Of a stretch of DNA of 64,000 nucleotides, positions 50,704 to 61,144 are shown piece after piece. The position numbers and the translations under genes were made by a program. The notes under the pieces are model-generated. The model was not told the origin of the DNA. It worked only from the letters and a program-made list of their open reading frames with translations, and did no database searches. This DNA comes from Cryobacterium sp. Y57 (lineage in GTDB: Bacteria > Actinomycetota > Actinomycetes > Actinomycetales > Microbacteriaceae), in the NCBI RefSeq assembly GCF_002929505.1, contig NZ_PJJL01000064.1, positions 1,918 through 65,917 of the forward strand. The letters are read 5' to 3'. Numbering within the stretch: position 1 is the stretch's first letter; every line of letters begins with the position of its first letter.

Positions 50704-52361
50704 ATTTCACGGAGCCAGCGTCGGACCTGAACTATGACGTGATCGTGGTCGGCGCCGGCGCGGCCGGAGCCCCGCTCGCCGCCCGACTGAGTGAAGATCC
50801 CAACAGGCGGGTTCTGCTCCTCGAGGCGGGACCGGTGCCGTCGTCTTCCGGCGGGTTCCCGCCCGAGTTGCTCGATGCTGGAACCGTGCAGGGAGCGATG
50901 CCGGGGCATCCGCAGAATTGGTCGTTCACCGGTCATCTCACCCCAAAACTTGCCTACTCGATCGCGCGCGGTCGGATCCTTGGCGGATCATCGACGATCA
51001 ACGGCTCATACTTCATTCGTGCCAGAACAGCCGACTTCGATTCTTGGTCGATCGGGTCACCCGAGTGGGCCTGGGAGAAGGTGTTGCCGTTCTATCGCCG
51101 GATCGAAACCGACCTGCAATATGGCGAAACTGCCGTTCACGGTGGCGCGGGGCCGATGGTCGTCGGTCGGCCCCCGCAGGGCCATCCGGTGACCGTCGCC
51201 TTTCGCGCGGCGGCCGCGGAGCTGGGCTTCGCCGAAGAACCCGACAAGAATGACCAGGCATTGCCTGGACACGGGCCGCTGCCGATGAACACCCGCGATG
51301 GAGTGCGTCAGAACACCGGGATCGCCTACCTGAATCCGGTGCGACAGCGCGCCAACCTCACTGTGTGGGGTGACAGCTATGTTCGCCGCGTGCTGTTCGC
51401 GGGAACGAGAGCTATCGGTGTCGAGGTCGCGCGCGGCGGCAGGATCGTTCAGTTACACGGCCGGGAGATTGTGCTCTCGGCGGGTGCGATCAAGTCACCT
51501 CACCTGCTCTTGGTTTCCGGGGTGGGCCCCCGGGAACAGCTGGAACGATTTGGCATTCCGGTCGTGCGCGACCTGCCCGGGGTCGGGGCAAATTTCAGCG
51601 ATCACCCGGATATTGCCGTGCTGTGGCAGCCGCGCCGACAGATCGTTGACTACCGCACGTCGCAGTCGATGGCGGCCTGCCTGAACTTCACGGCGACCGG
51701 TTCCACGGCGCCCGGGGATCTGGAGATTCTCCCGATGCTCAAACCCATGGGGTATCTGTTGACCGGCAGCGCGCGCGGTATCATGGTCGGGGTGCGGGCC
51801 GCAGCGCGGCATCCGCTTCGATCACTTCGGGCGATGCGCGGGGTATCGATGCGGCGCTTCGCGAAACAGATCGCCCACCGCGGGGACCTCGCGCTGCTTG
51901 TCGCCGTGCAGTCAGAGACCTCGCGCGGACGTATCAGCCTGGAGTCGGACGACCCCGCCGCGCAACCGCGCATCGACTACAACTACCTGTCGACCGAATG
52001 CGACCTCGAACGCATGCGCGAAGTTGTGCGGGTGGCGGTACGTTTGTTGCGAACGGATGCCTACAAACATCTGTTTAGGCGATTGACCGAACTGAGCGAC
52101 ATCGTGCTCGAGAGCGATGACCTGCTCGACGACTGGCTACGCTCCCACCTCGGCACCGCTATTCACCTGTGCGGCAGTGCACGGTTCGGGCCGGCAGATG
52201 ATCCGGGGGCCGTCGTCGATCAATATGGGCGCGTGCACGGTGTCGAGGGGCTGCGCGTCGCCGACACCTCGATTCTGCCGACTACGCCCGTGCGCGGACC
52301 GGCCGCGACCGCCGTTCTTGTTGGGGAGCGGGTGGCCGACTTTATTCGCCGCGGAATGTAG
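50700..52361 (+). CDS. mftG: mycofactocin-associated GMC oxidoreductase MftG
   Basis: This 553-residue GMC-family flavoprotein has the FAD-binding VVGAGAAGAPLAARL (about 17-30) and LLLEAGP, GMC signature 1 in GRILGGSSTINGSYFIRA, signature 2 in SAGAIKSPHLLLVSGVGP, and the active-site tail CGSARFGPADDPGAVVDQYG, then GLRVADTSILP. MftG links reduced mycofactocin to the respiratory chain in mycobacteria. It overlaps mftR by GTGA and ends the divergent arm of the locus. Confidence 0.93.
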   Translation: MNFTEPASDLNYDVIVVGAGAAGAPLAARLSEDPNRRVLLLEAGPVPSSSGGFPPELLDAGTVQGAMPGHPQNWSFTGHLTPKLAYSIARGRILGGSSTINGSYFIRARTADFDSWSIGSPEWAWEKVLPFYRRIETDLQYGETAVHGGAGPMVVGRPPQGHPVTVAFRAAAAELGFAEEPDKNDQALPGHGPLPMNTRDGVRQNTGIAYLNPVRQRANLTVWGDSYVRRVLFAGTRAIGVEVARGGRIVQLHGREIVLSAGAIKSPHLLLVSGVGPREQLERFGIPVVRDLPGVGANFSDHPDIAVLWQPRRQIVDYRTSQSMAACLNFTATGSTAPGDLEILPMLKPMGYLLTGSARGIMVGVRAAARHPLRSLRAMRGVSMRRFAKQIAHRGDLALLVAVQSETSRGRISLESDDPAAQPRIDYNYLSTECDLERMREVVRVAVRLLRTDAYKHLFRRLTELSDIVLESDDLLDDWLRSHLGTAIHLCGSARFGPADDPGAVVDQYGRVHGVEGLRVADTSILPTTPVRGPAATAVLVGERVADFIRRGM

Positions 52362-52564
52362 GCGTACCTGCTATTGCCTCTACCTTCATGACTGCCCGGG
52401 CCGCGGCTTCAGCGGAACCTTCCCGATGAGGGCTGGCCGGCCGAGATTTTCAACCCCGCCACGTGGGGCTTGAAGAAGAATCATGTCGCACAAAACCCAA
52501 CCCAAAAAACGTATGCTGAGCGGCATATCCGGAACTGTGATCAAAGCTCGCCAGGAAGCTCCCG

Positions 52565-53590
52565 CTAGGCGGCCGGGTCAGTGATGAAACCTTCGTCGAT
52601 CATCCAGGCGTAGGCCACATCGGCGGGTTCGGCACCGTCGACGTCGACTTGACGGTTCATGCCGCGCAGAACCTCGTCGGTGAGTTTGGGCGATATTTTG
52701 GCGAAGATCTTTTCCAGGCCGGGATGCGCCGTGAGCGTTTCGGTGTAAAAGATCGGTGCCACGTTGTATGCCGGAAAAAATGCGAGGTCATCGGTCAGGA
52801 CGGTGAGGTCGAGCGCGTCGAGGCGACCGTCGGTGGTAAAGACTTCACCGAAGTTGCAGGCGCCGTCGTTGGTCGCGCTGTAGATCGCACCGGTGTCGTA
52901 GACGCCGATGTTGCTGTCGGGCACGCCGTCGGAGGCGCCACGTTCCAATCCGTAGTGGGCGAGCATGGGGTTCATGCCGTCCGGCCTGGAGTTGAATTCG
53001 GCTTCAACGCAGAAGGTGCGGTCCTCGACGGGCAGTGCGGCAAGTTCGGACATGGCGGTGATGCCGCCGAGTTCGGCGACCGCCTCACTGCGTACGGCTA
53101 GGGCGTAGGTGTTGTTCATCGGTGCTGGTGCGCCCCAGGTGACACCGTTTTTGAGGTCGAGGTCGTGCACGGCTTGCCACATTTCGTCCTGGTCGGTGAT
53201 TGCCTCTGTCTGACCGAGGTAGGTCAGCCACGTGGTTCCGGTGTAATCCCAGAGCACGTCGGCCTGTCCCGAGAGAAGCAGATCGCGGGCCGGCTGGCTG
53301 CCGGGCACATTGCTGAGGTCCGTGACGTCGAATCCTGCGGCGGTCCCGGCGAGCACCGCGATCTTGCCGAGCAATAGCTGCTCAGTGAAGTTCTTGGATG
53401 TGACCGTGAGGTTGACGCCCTCGGCGCCGTCGAGCGGGGTGATCGACCCGGGTCCAACCGCGGGAACGTATGAGGTCGCCGGCTGCAGACCGCAGCCGGT
53501 CAGGGCGAGGGCCGTCACGGCGAGCACACTCACCGACAGGCCCCAGCGGCCGAGGTGTCTGCGACGGGTGTGAAAAGCGGGGCGGTGCAT
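52565..53590 (-). CDS. opuCC: OpuC-type substrate-binding lipoprotein
   Basis: This 341-residue precursor has an arginine-rich start and a lipobox LTGC (cysteine about residue 33). A periplasmic-binding domain of the glycine betaine/choline (OpuAC, ProX/OpuCC) type follows, with VTSKNFTEQLLLGKIAVLAG and DLLLSGQADVLWDYTGTTWL. It captures betaine, choline or a related osmolyte outside the membrane. It is the last gene of the four-gene opu operon and starts directly after the opuCD-like permease stop. Confidence 0.92.
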   Translation of the reverse strand: MHRPAFHTRRRHLGRWGLSVSVLAVTALALTGCGLQPATSYVPAVGPGSITPLDGAEGVNLTVTSKNFTEQLLLGKIAVLAGTAAGFDVTDLSNVPGSQPARDLLLSGQADVLWDYTGTTWLTYLGQTEAITDQDEMWQAVHDLDLKNGVTWGAPAPMNNTYALAVRSEAVAELGGITAMSELAALPVEDRTFCVEAEFNSRPDGMNPMLAHYGLERGASDGVPDSNIGVYDTGAIYSATNDGACNFGEVFTTDGRLDALDLTVLTDDLAFFPAYNVAPIFYTETLTAHPGLEKIFAKISPKLTDEVLRGMNRQVDVDGAEPADVAYAWMIDEGFITDPAA

Positions 53591-54427
53591 CTAGAGTCCC
53601 TTCGGGCGGGCGACGTGTTCTACCACGCGGCCGATCCAGTCGATGAGGAGGGCCAGTAGAGCCACGAGTAGGGCTCCGGTGACGAGCACGGGGGTGAGGC
53701 TGAGATTGACACCGGTGGTGATGAGAATGCCGAGTCCGCCGCCGTTGACGAACGTGGCGAGGGCTGCGGTGCCGACCAAAAGAACGAGGGCGGTACGCAC
53801 GCCCGACAGCATGACCGGCACGGCGAGAGGTAGTTCCACGCGAAAGAGCACGGCTGTGGAACTCATACCCATGCCGCGTCCGGCTTCGATGAGGCGAGCG
53901 TCGACCTGCTGCAGACCGACCATGGTGTTTCGCAGCACCGGGAGCACTGCGTAGAGCACAAGGCTCAACGTCGCCGCCCAAAAGCCGAAGCCGACCCAGA
54001 ATGCCAGGAGTACGACGACGCCGATCGCGGGGGCAGCCTGCCCGACGTTGGCGATCGCAAGCACCGGAGCGGTCAGAAACCGCAGGGGTCGTCGGGTCAG
54101 GGCGATTCCCAAAGGAATTGCGATGACCAGAACGATCGCCGCGGCGAGGAGAGTGAGTTGGATGTGCTCCACGGTGTAAACCCAGAGCGCGTCCGGGGCG
54201 AGGGTGGTGAGTTCGATCGCGGAGAGGTTGGCCGTCAGCAGCCAGATGACGAGCGCGGCGAACGCGAGCAGGATGCCGGCCAGCTGGTAGACCAGTCCCC
54301 GCCAGGATTGCCAGACCGCGCGAGTCTGACTGACCGGTACGGCCGGCGCGGCCGGGTCGCCGGGTGTTTCGACGGCGGAGTCGCCGCCGGCAATGCCGGC
54401 TTCTGCAGTCAGGGCGCGGGTGCTCAT
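53591..54427 (-). CDS. OpuC-type ABC permease
   Basis: This 278-residue permease has about six membrane helices and the ProW/OpuCD binding-protein-dependent motif ANVGQAAPAIGVVVLLAFW plus the EAA-loop QQVDARLIEAGRGMGMSSTA. It overlaps the upstream ATPase by four bases and abuts the binding protein. It forms the heterodimeric channel with the other permease at 55.7-56.4 kb. Confidence 0.9.
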   Translation of the reverse strand: MSTRALTAEAGIAGGDSAVETPGDPAAPAVPVSQTRAVWQSWRGLVYQLAGILLAFAALVIWLLTANLSAIELTTLAPDALWVYTVEHIQLTLLAAAIVLVIAIPLGIALTRRPLRFLTAPVLAIANVGQAAPAIGVVVLLAFWVGFGFWAATLSLVLYAVLPVLRNTMVGLQQVDARLIEAGRGMGMSSTAVLFRVELPLAVPVMLSGVRTALVLLVGTAALATFVNGGGLGILITTGVNLSLTPVLVTGALLVALLALLIDWIGRVVEHVARPKGL

Positions 54428-55734
54428 CGACTGGCCCGCGCGTCGGCGCCATCGCTATCGGTCTCATTCAGTTCGGTGGCAGGCGCCTGCGCTTGGAACA
54501 CGCCGGTGTTCAGTCCGACGGGCGCTTGGTCCGACTCGAGTACGGCAGCGGTCTGCGACCGGGTAATGGCGTCCATGACGGTCTGTACGTCGATGACGCC
54601 CTTGAACATGTCGCGGCGGCCCGTGACGAGCGCGGCCCCGGCGCTGGAGACGAGCATTATGTCGAGTGCGTCATTGAGCGTGGCACGGTAGCCGACGACC
54701 GGAAGTTTCGGGTCGGGAACGCTGCTGATGACCTCGAGGCGGCCGAGCTTGCGCCGGGAGAGCCACTGGATGGGACGGTGACGCTCATCGACGATGACCG
54801 CGTGACCGTGGCCGGCGGTGATGAGGCGGGCCAGGACATCCGCTGCCCGTTCGCCGGGGCTTCCCACGACGGCGTCACCGAACCCGACCTCTGCCACCCG
54901 GGTCAGGGTGAGCTGTTTGAGGCCGGCGCCGGACCCGATGAAGTTTTCGACGAACTCGTTGGCCGGGTCGCCGAGGATGCGTTCCGGGGTGTCGTACTGT
55001 TCGAGCTGGGCGCCCTCGTTGAAGATGGCGATCCAGTCGCCGAGCTTGACGGCTTCGTCGAAGTCGTGCGTGACGCAGACGATGGTCTTCTGTAGTTCTT
55101 CCTGAATGTTGAGCAGTTCGTCCTGCAAGCGTAGGCGGGTGATCGGGTCGACGGCGCCAAACGGCTCGTCCATGAGCAGCACGGGCGGGTCGGCCGCGAG
55201 GGCACGCGCCACTCCGACGCGTTGCTGCTGACCGCCGGAAAGTTCCTTGGGGTACCGATTTCGGTAGAGCGCCGGGTCGAGGGAGACGAGCTCGAGGAGT
55301 TCGTCGACGCGGGCCGTGATGCGGGCCTTGTCCCAGCCGAGCATTTTCGGCACAAGGCCGATGTTGGTGGCCACCGTCATGTGCGGGAAGAGTCCGCCGG
55401 CCTGAATGACATAGCCGATGCCGCGGCGCAGGGTATCGCCATTCATATTGGTGACATCGTCCCCGTCGACGACGATGCGGCCTTCGGAGGGTTCGATGAG
55501 CCGGTTGATCATCTTAAGGGTGGTGGTCTTGCCGCAGCCCGAGGGGCCGACGAGCATGACGATCTTGCCGGCCGGGATCTCCATGGTGAGACCGTCGACG
55601 GCGGGGCGCGCCTGGCCGGGGAAACGCTTGGTGACGTGGTCCAGCAGGATGTTCGCGCCGGTGATGCCGGTCGGGGTGGTGGAACCTTCGGGGCTCATGG
55701 ATTCAGCGCTGTTGGATGTAATGAGTTCAGACAC
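54424..55734 (-). CDS. opuCA: OpuC-type ATP-binding protein with CBS domains
   Basis: This 436-residue ATPase has Walker A VGPSGCGKTTTL, signature LSGGQQQRVGVARALA and Walker B VLLMDEPFGAVDP. From about residue 270 it has a tandem CBS module (VLARLITAGHGHAVIVDERH and LNDALDIMLVSSAGAALVTG), typical of OpuCA/OpuAA ionic-strength or nucleotide sensing. It overlaps the upstream permease by eight bases and the downstream one by four. The CBS pair suggests osmotic gating of betaine/choline uptake. Confidence 0.93.
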   Translation of the reverse strand: MSELITSNSAESMSPEGSTTPTGITGANILLDHVTKRFPGQARPAVDGLTMEIPAGKIVMLVGPSGCGKTTTLKMINRLIEPSEGRIVVDGDDVTNMNGDTLRRGIGYVIQAGGLFPHMTVATNIGLVPKMLGWDKARITARVDELLELVSLDPALYRNRYPKELSGGQQQRVGVARALAADPPVLLMDEPFGAVDPITRLRLQDELLNIQEELQKTIVCVTHDFDEAVKLGDWIAIFNEGAQLEQYDTPERILGDPANEFVENFIGSGAGLKQLTLTRVAEVGFGDAVVGSPGERAADVLARLITAGHGHAVIVDERHRPIQWLSRRKLGRLEVISSVPDPKLPVVGYRATLNDALDIMLVSSAGAALVTGRRDMFKGVIDVQTVMDAITRSQTAAVLESDQAPVGLNTGVFQAQAPATELNETDSDGADARASR

Positions 55735-56368
55735 GGATACCTCGGGGTGTGGTCAGGCGGCCCAGGCCGACGAGAAGAAGATCAAGAATAAGAGCGAGCA
55801 CGACAACGCCGATGACGCCCGTCAGTACCGACTCGAGGGAGTTGGCGCCGCCGAGGCGGGAGAGGCCGGAAAAGATGAATCCGCCCAGGCCCGGGCCGAG
55901 GGAATACGCGGCGATCGCGGCGATTCCCATGACCATTTGAGCGGATACCCGAATACCGGTGAGGATGATTGGCCACGCCATTGGCAGTTCCACCTGCAGG
56001 AGCGTGCGGAACCGGCTCATGCCGATGCCGCGCGCGGATTCCACGATCGACGGTGCTATACCCGCCAATCCCACGACCGCGTTGCGCAGAATGGGCAGAG
56101 TGGCGAAGAACGCCACGACAATGACGGCCGGAACCACGCCGAAGCCAAGCGGCGCGATGAGCAGCCCGATGAACGCAAACGACGGGATAGTCAATCCAAT
56201 GGCCGACACCGAGTTGGCGATCCCGGTGAGCGCGGAACTACGGTAGACCACCGCGGCCAGCACGACAGCGAGGACAGTTGCCAGGATCAGGCACTGCACG
56301 ACGAGACTAAAGTGTTGCCAGCTGCTGAACAGGATCTGCTCATACTGAGCTCCTAAAAAATCCCACAC
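55727..56368 (-). CDS. OpuC-type ABC permease
   Basis: This 213-residue permease has about five membrane helices and SALTGIANSVSAIGLTIPSF, a ProW/OpuCB-like stretch, plus the EAA loop VESARGIGMSRFRTLLQVEL. It is the first gene of the opu operon and overlaps the ATPase gene by eight bases. It is shorter than its partner permease, as is typical of OpuCB. Confidence 0.9.
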   Translation of the reverse strand: MWDFLGAQYEQILFSSWQHFSLVVQCLILATVLAVVLAAVVYRSSALTGIANSVSAIGLTIPSFAFIGLLIAPLGFGVVPAVIVVAFFATLPILRNAVVGLAGIAPSIVESARGIGMSRFRTLLQVELPMAWPIILTGIRVSAQMVMGIAAIAAYSLGPGLGGFIFSGLSRLGGANSLESVLTGVIGVVVLALILDLLLVGLGRLTTPRGIRV

Positions 56369-56885
56369 ATCAAAACCCCTTTGCTTCGATCACACACTGA
56401 TTTCCCGCCACCGGCACGGGCACAACTGGAGGCGCCGATGCGGAGCTGGAGGGGACGCGGGCTGAGAGCCATAGGCGAAGATGCATCCTAGTCTCGCACG
56501 GCCATCCCCCGATGGGCGCAGCAAGACGTTACGGTTCGATCACGTGCGCCGACTCTCCCGCGGGGAAACCTTCACGCGCAGAGCGGATTTAACCAGGCAG
56601 TGGTTTCGACACGATCCGGCGTGCACACCGACCCGGCGGTTATTGACGCTGTATATTTTCTGGCCTTTTTTGGAAGTCTCAGTCCTGTTACATTCCTAGA
56701 GTAAATCTGGACAGCAAGTAGTTCAACCGTTGTTTGTATGGAATACGCAGAATCACCGGCAACGATGCCAAGGAGCACAGCGTCAGGGACTCAGGCAACT
56801 CATGAAAGAGTCGCGTGTTCTCGCCGGATCCTCGGCCATGGCCAATGCCGTCACGCTCTGACCCTTCCAGCGCAAGGAGCACCAA
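56369..56885. other. divergent promoter region of opu and GH38 genes
   Basis: About 515 bases without a recognised gene. It should carry promoters for the opu operon (leftward) and the mannosidase (rightward). An A/T-rich patch near 56640-56700 includes TTGACG at 56644, but a convincing -10 partner was not found. Confidence 0.5.
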
Positions 56886-59800
56886 GTGCACGACAATTCC
56901 GCCCTCATTCGAGCCCGCATCCGTCGTTTCGTCAGCGAGCGGGTCGCCCCGGCGCTGTACCGGGTTTCGTCACCGCTGACCATTAGCGCGTGGGAAGTTC
57001 CCGACGAGCCCGTGCCGTTTTCTGAGGCGCAAGGTCAGGATTTCATTCCGTTCAGCATCGGCCAACATTGGGGCAAGCCCTGGGGCACGACGTGGTTCCA
57101 CATCACCGGCCTGGTTCCCGCCGACTGGTCTCGGTTTCACGACCTCCACACGCGCACGGAAGTCATCGTGGACCTCGGTTTTCTGTCGCGTCAGGCCGGG
57201 TTCCAGGCGGAAGGTCTGGTCTTCACCCCGCAGGGGCACATCGTGAAAGCTGTGGAGCCGTTCAATAACTATGTGCCGCTGATCGCCCAGCCGGGAGAGC
57301 AGGTCGATATCTACATTGAAGCTGCGTCCAACCCCGACGTGGGACGTGACTGGGGCTTTCAGCCGACACCCGTGGGCGACAAGGCTACGGCGGGCATCGA
57401 ACCGATCTACCGCCTGCGCCGCATGGACATTGCCTTGCTCGACACCCAAGTGTGGAAACTAGACCGGGACGTGTGGACATTGTTCGGCCTGATGGAACAG
57501 CTGAGCCCTGACCTACCGCGTACCGCTGAGATTCTTCGGGCGCTGGAAAAAATGACCGACCAAATGGACCCCGAGGATGTGAGCGGCACGGCATCCCGTG
57601 GTCGCGCTTTGCTGGCGCCCCTTCTGGCGCAGCCCGCCTACGCCAGCGCTCACCGAGTCATCGCTGTCGGGCATGCCCACCTCGACTCGGCCTGGCTCTG
57701 GCCGGTGCGTGAAACCATTCGCAAGTGTGCGCGCACGTTTTCAAACGTGTTACACCTGATGGATGAAGACCCCGACTTCATCTTCGCCTGTTCGTCGGCG
57801 CAACAGTATTCATGGATGAAGCAGCACTATCCGGAGCTGTTTGAACGAATCCGTACGCGCGTACTCGAGGGCCGTTTCGTTCCGGTGGGCGGCATGTGGG
57901 TCGAATCCGATACCAACATGCCCAGCGGGGAGTCGCTGGCTCGGCAGCTGCTCGTGGGCAAGGCTTTCTTCATGCAGGAGTTCGGCATCGAACCCCTCGA
58001 AATCTGGCTGCCAGACTCGTTTGGATACACGGCGGCATTCCCGCAAATCGTGACCGCGGCCGGATCGAAGTACTTCCTCACCCAAAAAATCAGTTGGAAC
58101 GAAACCAACACCATGCCTCACCATACCTTTGCGTGGGAGGGAATTGACGGCACTCAGGTTTTCACCCACTTTCCGCCGGTCGATACCTATAACTCCCTGC
58201 TATCTGGGGAAGAATTGGCCCGGGCTCAACGCCAATATTCCGAGAAGGGTGCGTCAAACGTGTCGCTGGTGCCGTTCGGTTATGGAGACGGTGGCGGTGG
58301 GCCCAATCGGGAGATGCTCGCAGCGGCGGAACGCACGCGTTCTCTCGAGGGCTCACCGACCGTGCGTATGGCCAGCCCGCGGGCGTTCTTCGAGGAGGCG
58401 GAGGCGACGTATGCCAATCCGCCCGTGTGGTCGGGGGAGCTCTACCTGGAATTTCACCGGGGCACCTACACGTCGCAGTCCAGGACCAAATCCGGAAACC
58501 GTCGCAGCGAGCATCTGCTTCGAGAGGCCGAGCTCTGGGCATCAACGGCGTACTTTTATGCCGGCGCTGACTACCCCTACGAACGACTGGCTACCGCTTG
58601 GCAGACCGTGTTGCTCAATCAATTTCACGACATTCTGCCCGGAAGCTCTATCGCGTGGGTGCATCAGGTTGCTGAAGCGGCCTACGAGACCGTGCGAATC
58701 GATCTCGAAGACCTGATCGCGACATCCGTGGCGGCGCTCGCCTCCTCGGCGCAAACGGATGCAACGCCGGTGAGCTTCAATGCGTCACCATTCCCAGTAG
58801 CGGGAGTGCCTGCCCTGTCTGCTGCGCCGCGGATACCAACCGGAGCCGTGCGCCTACATCAGGCCGATGGGGGGTTCGTGCTCGAGAACGACGTCGTGCG
58901 GGCATCCATCGATGCACGCGGGCTCCTCATTTCCTTGGTAGATCGCGTGAGCGGAAGAGAAGCCGTGCCCGCGGGGCAAGCGGGCAATGTGCTCCAACTT
59001 TTTCGGGATACCCCGACGCAGTGGGACGCGTGGGACATCGACGAGCACTACGACCGAAACGGCGTGGAACTTCTAGAAGCAGAAGAAGTCACGGTGCTCG
59101 TGCAGAGTTCAGGACTGGTCACGGTGCGCGTGACGCGCCGCTTCGGGGGGTCATCCGTTCAGCAGGACCTGACCGTACTCAGTGACCAGCCGAGCCTGGA
59201 CATCGTGACGACGGTTGACTGGCATGAGCGTCACAAATTGTTGAAGTTGGCTTTTCCGCTCGACGTGCACGCTGACCGCGCTGCGTCAGAAATACAGTTT
59301 GGCCACATTTATCGGCCGACCCACGTCAACACGTCCTGGGATGCTGCCCGTTTCGAGACCTGCGCACACCGGTGGGTTTTCGTCGGGGAGCCGGGCTTCG
59401 GGATTGCGATTGCCAACAACTCAACCTACGGGCATGACATCAGCCGCACTACACGAGTCGGGGGAGGAACGACCACGACTGTGCGGGAGTCACTGCTGCG
59501 TGCGCCGACGTTCCCTGACCCAACTGCGGATCAAGGAGTGCACACGCTTCGCACTTCGATCAGCCTGACGCCAGACGTACTCGGAGCGGCGGCGCAGGGC
59601 TACCGGATCAACCTGCCGCTGCGCGACGTGGGCGGCGCAGCGGTGAAACCCGTAGTCGTGAGCGAGTGCCCATCGATCGTGGTCGAAGCTGTAAAACTGG
59701 CTGAAGACCGTTCCGGTAACCTTATCGTGCGACTGTCCGAGGCGAGCGGTTCGCGCTCCACTGGCACTGTCAGCTTCGGCTTCACTGTCTCAGAAATCGT

Positions 59801-59957
59801 CGAGACTGATCTGCTCGAACGAACTGTCGCCCCGGTAGCTGTGCAGTCGACAAGCGATGCTGGTGGTCGACTGGTGCTGCGTGCCTTCCAGATCATCACC
59901 CTGCGAGTTGCCCGTTCTGCCCAAGAAGGCGAGGGGAGCCTGCGCCACCATTCGTAG
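56886..59957 (+). CDS. GH38 family alpha-mannosidase
   Basis: GTG 56886 behind AAGGAG starts a 1023-residue enzyme. After an N-terminal beta domain comes the GH38 core with the zinc motif GHAHLDSAWLW (His263, His265, Asp267). The catalytic nucleophile Asp377 lies in WLPDSFGYTAAFPQ. HTFAWEGIDGTQVFTHFPPV, VPFGYGDGGGG and WELYLEFHRGTYT-like LYLEFHRGTYTSQS follow, then long C-terminal beta domains. No signal peptide is visible, so it is cytoplasmic and probably trims alpha-mannosides taken up by the cell. It stands alone, without neighbouring sugar transporters. Confidence 0.94.
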   Translation: MHDNSALIRARIRRFVSERVAPALYRVSSPLTISAWEVPDEPVPFSEAQGQDFIPFSIGQHWGKPWGTTWFHITGLVPADWSRFHDLHTRTEVIVDLGFLSRQAGFQAEGLVFTPQGHIVKAVEPFNNYVPLIAQPGEQVDIYIEAASNPDVGRDWGFQPTPVGDKATAGIEPIYRLRRMDIALLDTQVWKLDRDVWTLFGLMEQLSPDLPRTAEILRALEKMTDQMDPEDVSGTASRGRALLAPLLAQPAYASAHRVIAVGHAHLDSAWLWPVRETIRKCARTFSNVLHLMDEDPDFIFACSSAQQYSWMKQHYPELFERIRTRVLEGRFVPVGGMWVESDTNMPSGESLARQLLVGKAFFMQEFGIEPLEIWLPDSFGYTAAFPQIVTAAGSKYFLTQKISWNETNTMPHHTFAWEGIDGTQVFTHFPPVDTYNSLLSGEELARAQRQYSEKGASNVSLVPFGYGDGGGGPNREMLAAAERTRSLEGSPTVRMASPRAFFEEAEATYANPPVWSGELYLEFHRGTYTSQSRTKSGNRRSEHLLREAELWASTAYFYAGADYPYERLATAWQTVLLNQFHDILPGSSIAWVHQVAEAAYETVRIDLEDLIATSVAALASSAQTDATPVSFNASPFPVAGVPALSAAPRIPTGAVRLHQADGGFVLENDVVRASIDARGLLISLVDRVSGREAVPAGQAGNVLQLFRDTPTQWDAWDIDEHYDRNGVELLEAEEVTVLVQSSGLVTVRVTRRFGGSSVQQDLTVLSDQPSLDIVTTVDWHERHKLLKLAFPLDVHADRAASEIQFGHIYRPTHVNTSWDAARFETCAHRWVFVGEPGFGIAIANNSTYGHDISRTTRVGGGTTTTVRESLLRAPTFPDPTADQGVHTLRTSISLTPDVLGAAAQGYRINLPLRDVGGAAVKPVVVSECPSIVVEAVKLAEDRSGNLIVRLSEASGSRSTGTVSFGFTVSEIVETDLLERTVAPVAVQSTSDAGGRLVLRAFQIITLRVARSAQEGEGSLRHHS

Positions 59958-59980
59958 GCAGGCTCCCGTCGTTGGCGTGA

Positions 59981-61144
59981 CTATCTGCGGAACACTTTGT
60001 GCAGCCAGTCGTTGAGCGGTCGCAGAGCCGAAGGTGCATAGACGTGCTCGAGGGTGACCGCATGCGCGACGGTGGGCAACGTAACCTGGTCAACGCTTGC
60101 GGCGCCGGTGAAGAGAGACGCTTGATCCGGGCCGGCCGGAACAGGGAATAAAGCGTCGCTTCCTCCGGCGATAATCAGGACTGGAACCTTGATCGATGGA
60201 ACATTCACCAAGTTGACGGCCACAGCCGGAGCGAACGATGCTGTATCACCGCACGGATCAATAGTCAGCAACTGCAATGCCGCACTCTGCACGGCTGGTT
60301 CAGTGCTATTGAATAAGGCGGCCGCAGCTCCGCTTGGTGGTCCGAAGGGAGCGTAACCCGCTGGTCCGACGGCGCCGACGCGCAGGCCCCCGCTTGCGCA
60401 TACATTTGCGGCAAAGGCGGAATTGTCTCGCAGAAGCTGGGATTGCACGCGATCGGCATAGCCGATGACAATCAATCCGTCGATGTCGCCGAACGAGTAC
60501 GCCGCGACCTGGGCGATCTGGCCACCGTAGGAGTGACCGGCGAGGACGACTCGTGAAAACTCCGGAGCCTGCCCCGAGGGGTTCACCTGGTAGGAGCCCG
60601 CGCGCAGTGCGAGCACGATCTGGTGGGCAATATCAGCCTGGGAGCCAACGCAGATGCTGTTTCCCTCGGCTTTGTCGCTGCTGCCGTATCCGAGGCGGTC
60701 GATGACAACCGACACCTGACCGGCCTTCGCCTGATTGGCGGCGAAGTCGTAATTTTGCGCTTGGGCGAAGTTCCAGAAGAACTCCCCGAAACTCAGACCG
60801 TGCAAGTACAGAGTCGCGCCGGTGGCCTTTTCTCGCTCGAGAACCTGGGTGGGGCCGACGATGTGACCGCGGACGGTATAGGTTTTGCCGTCACTGGCGC
60901 AGGCCACTTTTGAACGATTGACATTCTGAACCTCGAAGGAAACCGGCAGGCTGGTGACCGCATCAGCCTTGATTCTGGAGACATCTTGGTCTGCAGCTGC
61001 AGCAGACGTCGGTGGCATCGCCGCGTTGAGCACGCTGGTCGTACCCAGAAACAACGCCACCACGGCAACAACTGCCAGCGCCGATCTGCTGGGACGAAGA
61101 CGTTTCTTAACAGATGAATTAGAACGGGACACGGTGTTCTCCAA
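59981..61144 (-). CDS. secreted alpha/beta hydrolase
   Basis: This 387-residue protein has a basic N-region (KKRLRPSRS) and a hydrophobic segment (ALAVVAVVALFLGTTSVL), a signal peptide or anchor ending before AAAADQ. The hydrolase fold shows the nucleophile elbow GHSYGG (Ser205), an acid candidate in AGGSDALFPVP, and a late His in VAHAVTLEHV. Cysteines in VCASGG and DPCGDT may pair outside the cell. Substrate unknown; esterase- or lipase-like activity is likely. It is convergent with the mannosidase gene. Confidence 0.85.
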   Translation of the reverse strand: MENTVSRSNSSVKKRLRPSRSALAVVAVVALFLGTTSVLNAAMPPTSAAAADQDVSRIKADAVTSLPVSFEVQNVNRSKVACASDGKTYTVRGHIVGPTQVLEREKATGATLYLHGLSFGEFFWNFAQAQNYDFAANQAKAGQVSVVIDRLGYGSSDKAEGNSICVGSQADIAHQIVLALRAGSYQVNPSGQAPEFSRVVLAGHSYGGQIAQVAAYSFGDIDGLIVIGYADRVQSQLLRDNSAFAANVCASGGLRVGAVGPAGYAPFGPPSGAAAALFNSTEPAVQSAALQLLTIDPCGDTASFAPAVAVNLVNVPSIKVPVLIIAGGSDALFPVPAGPDQASLFTGAASVDQVTLPTVAHAVTLEHVYAPSALRPLNDWLHKVFRR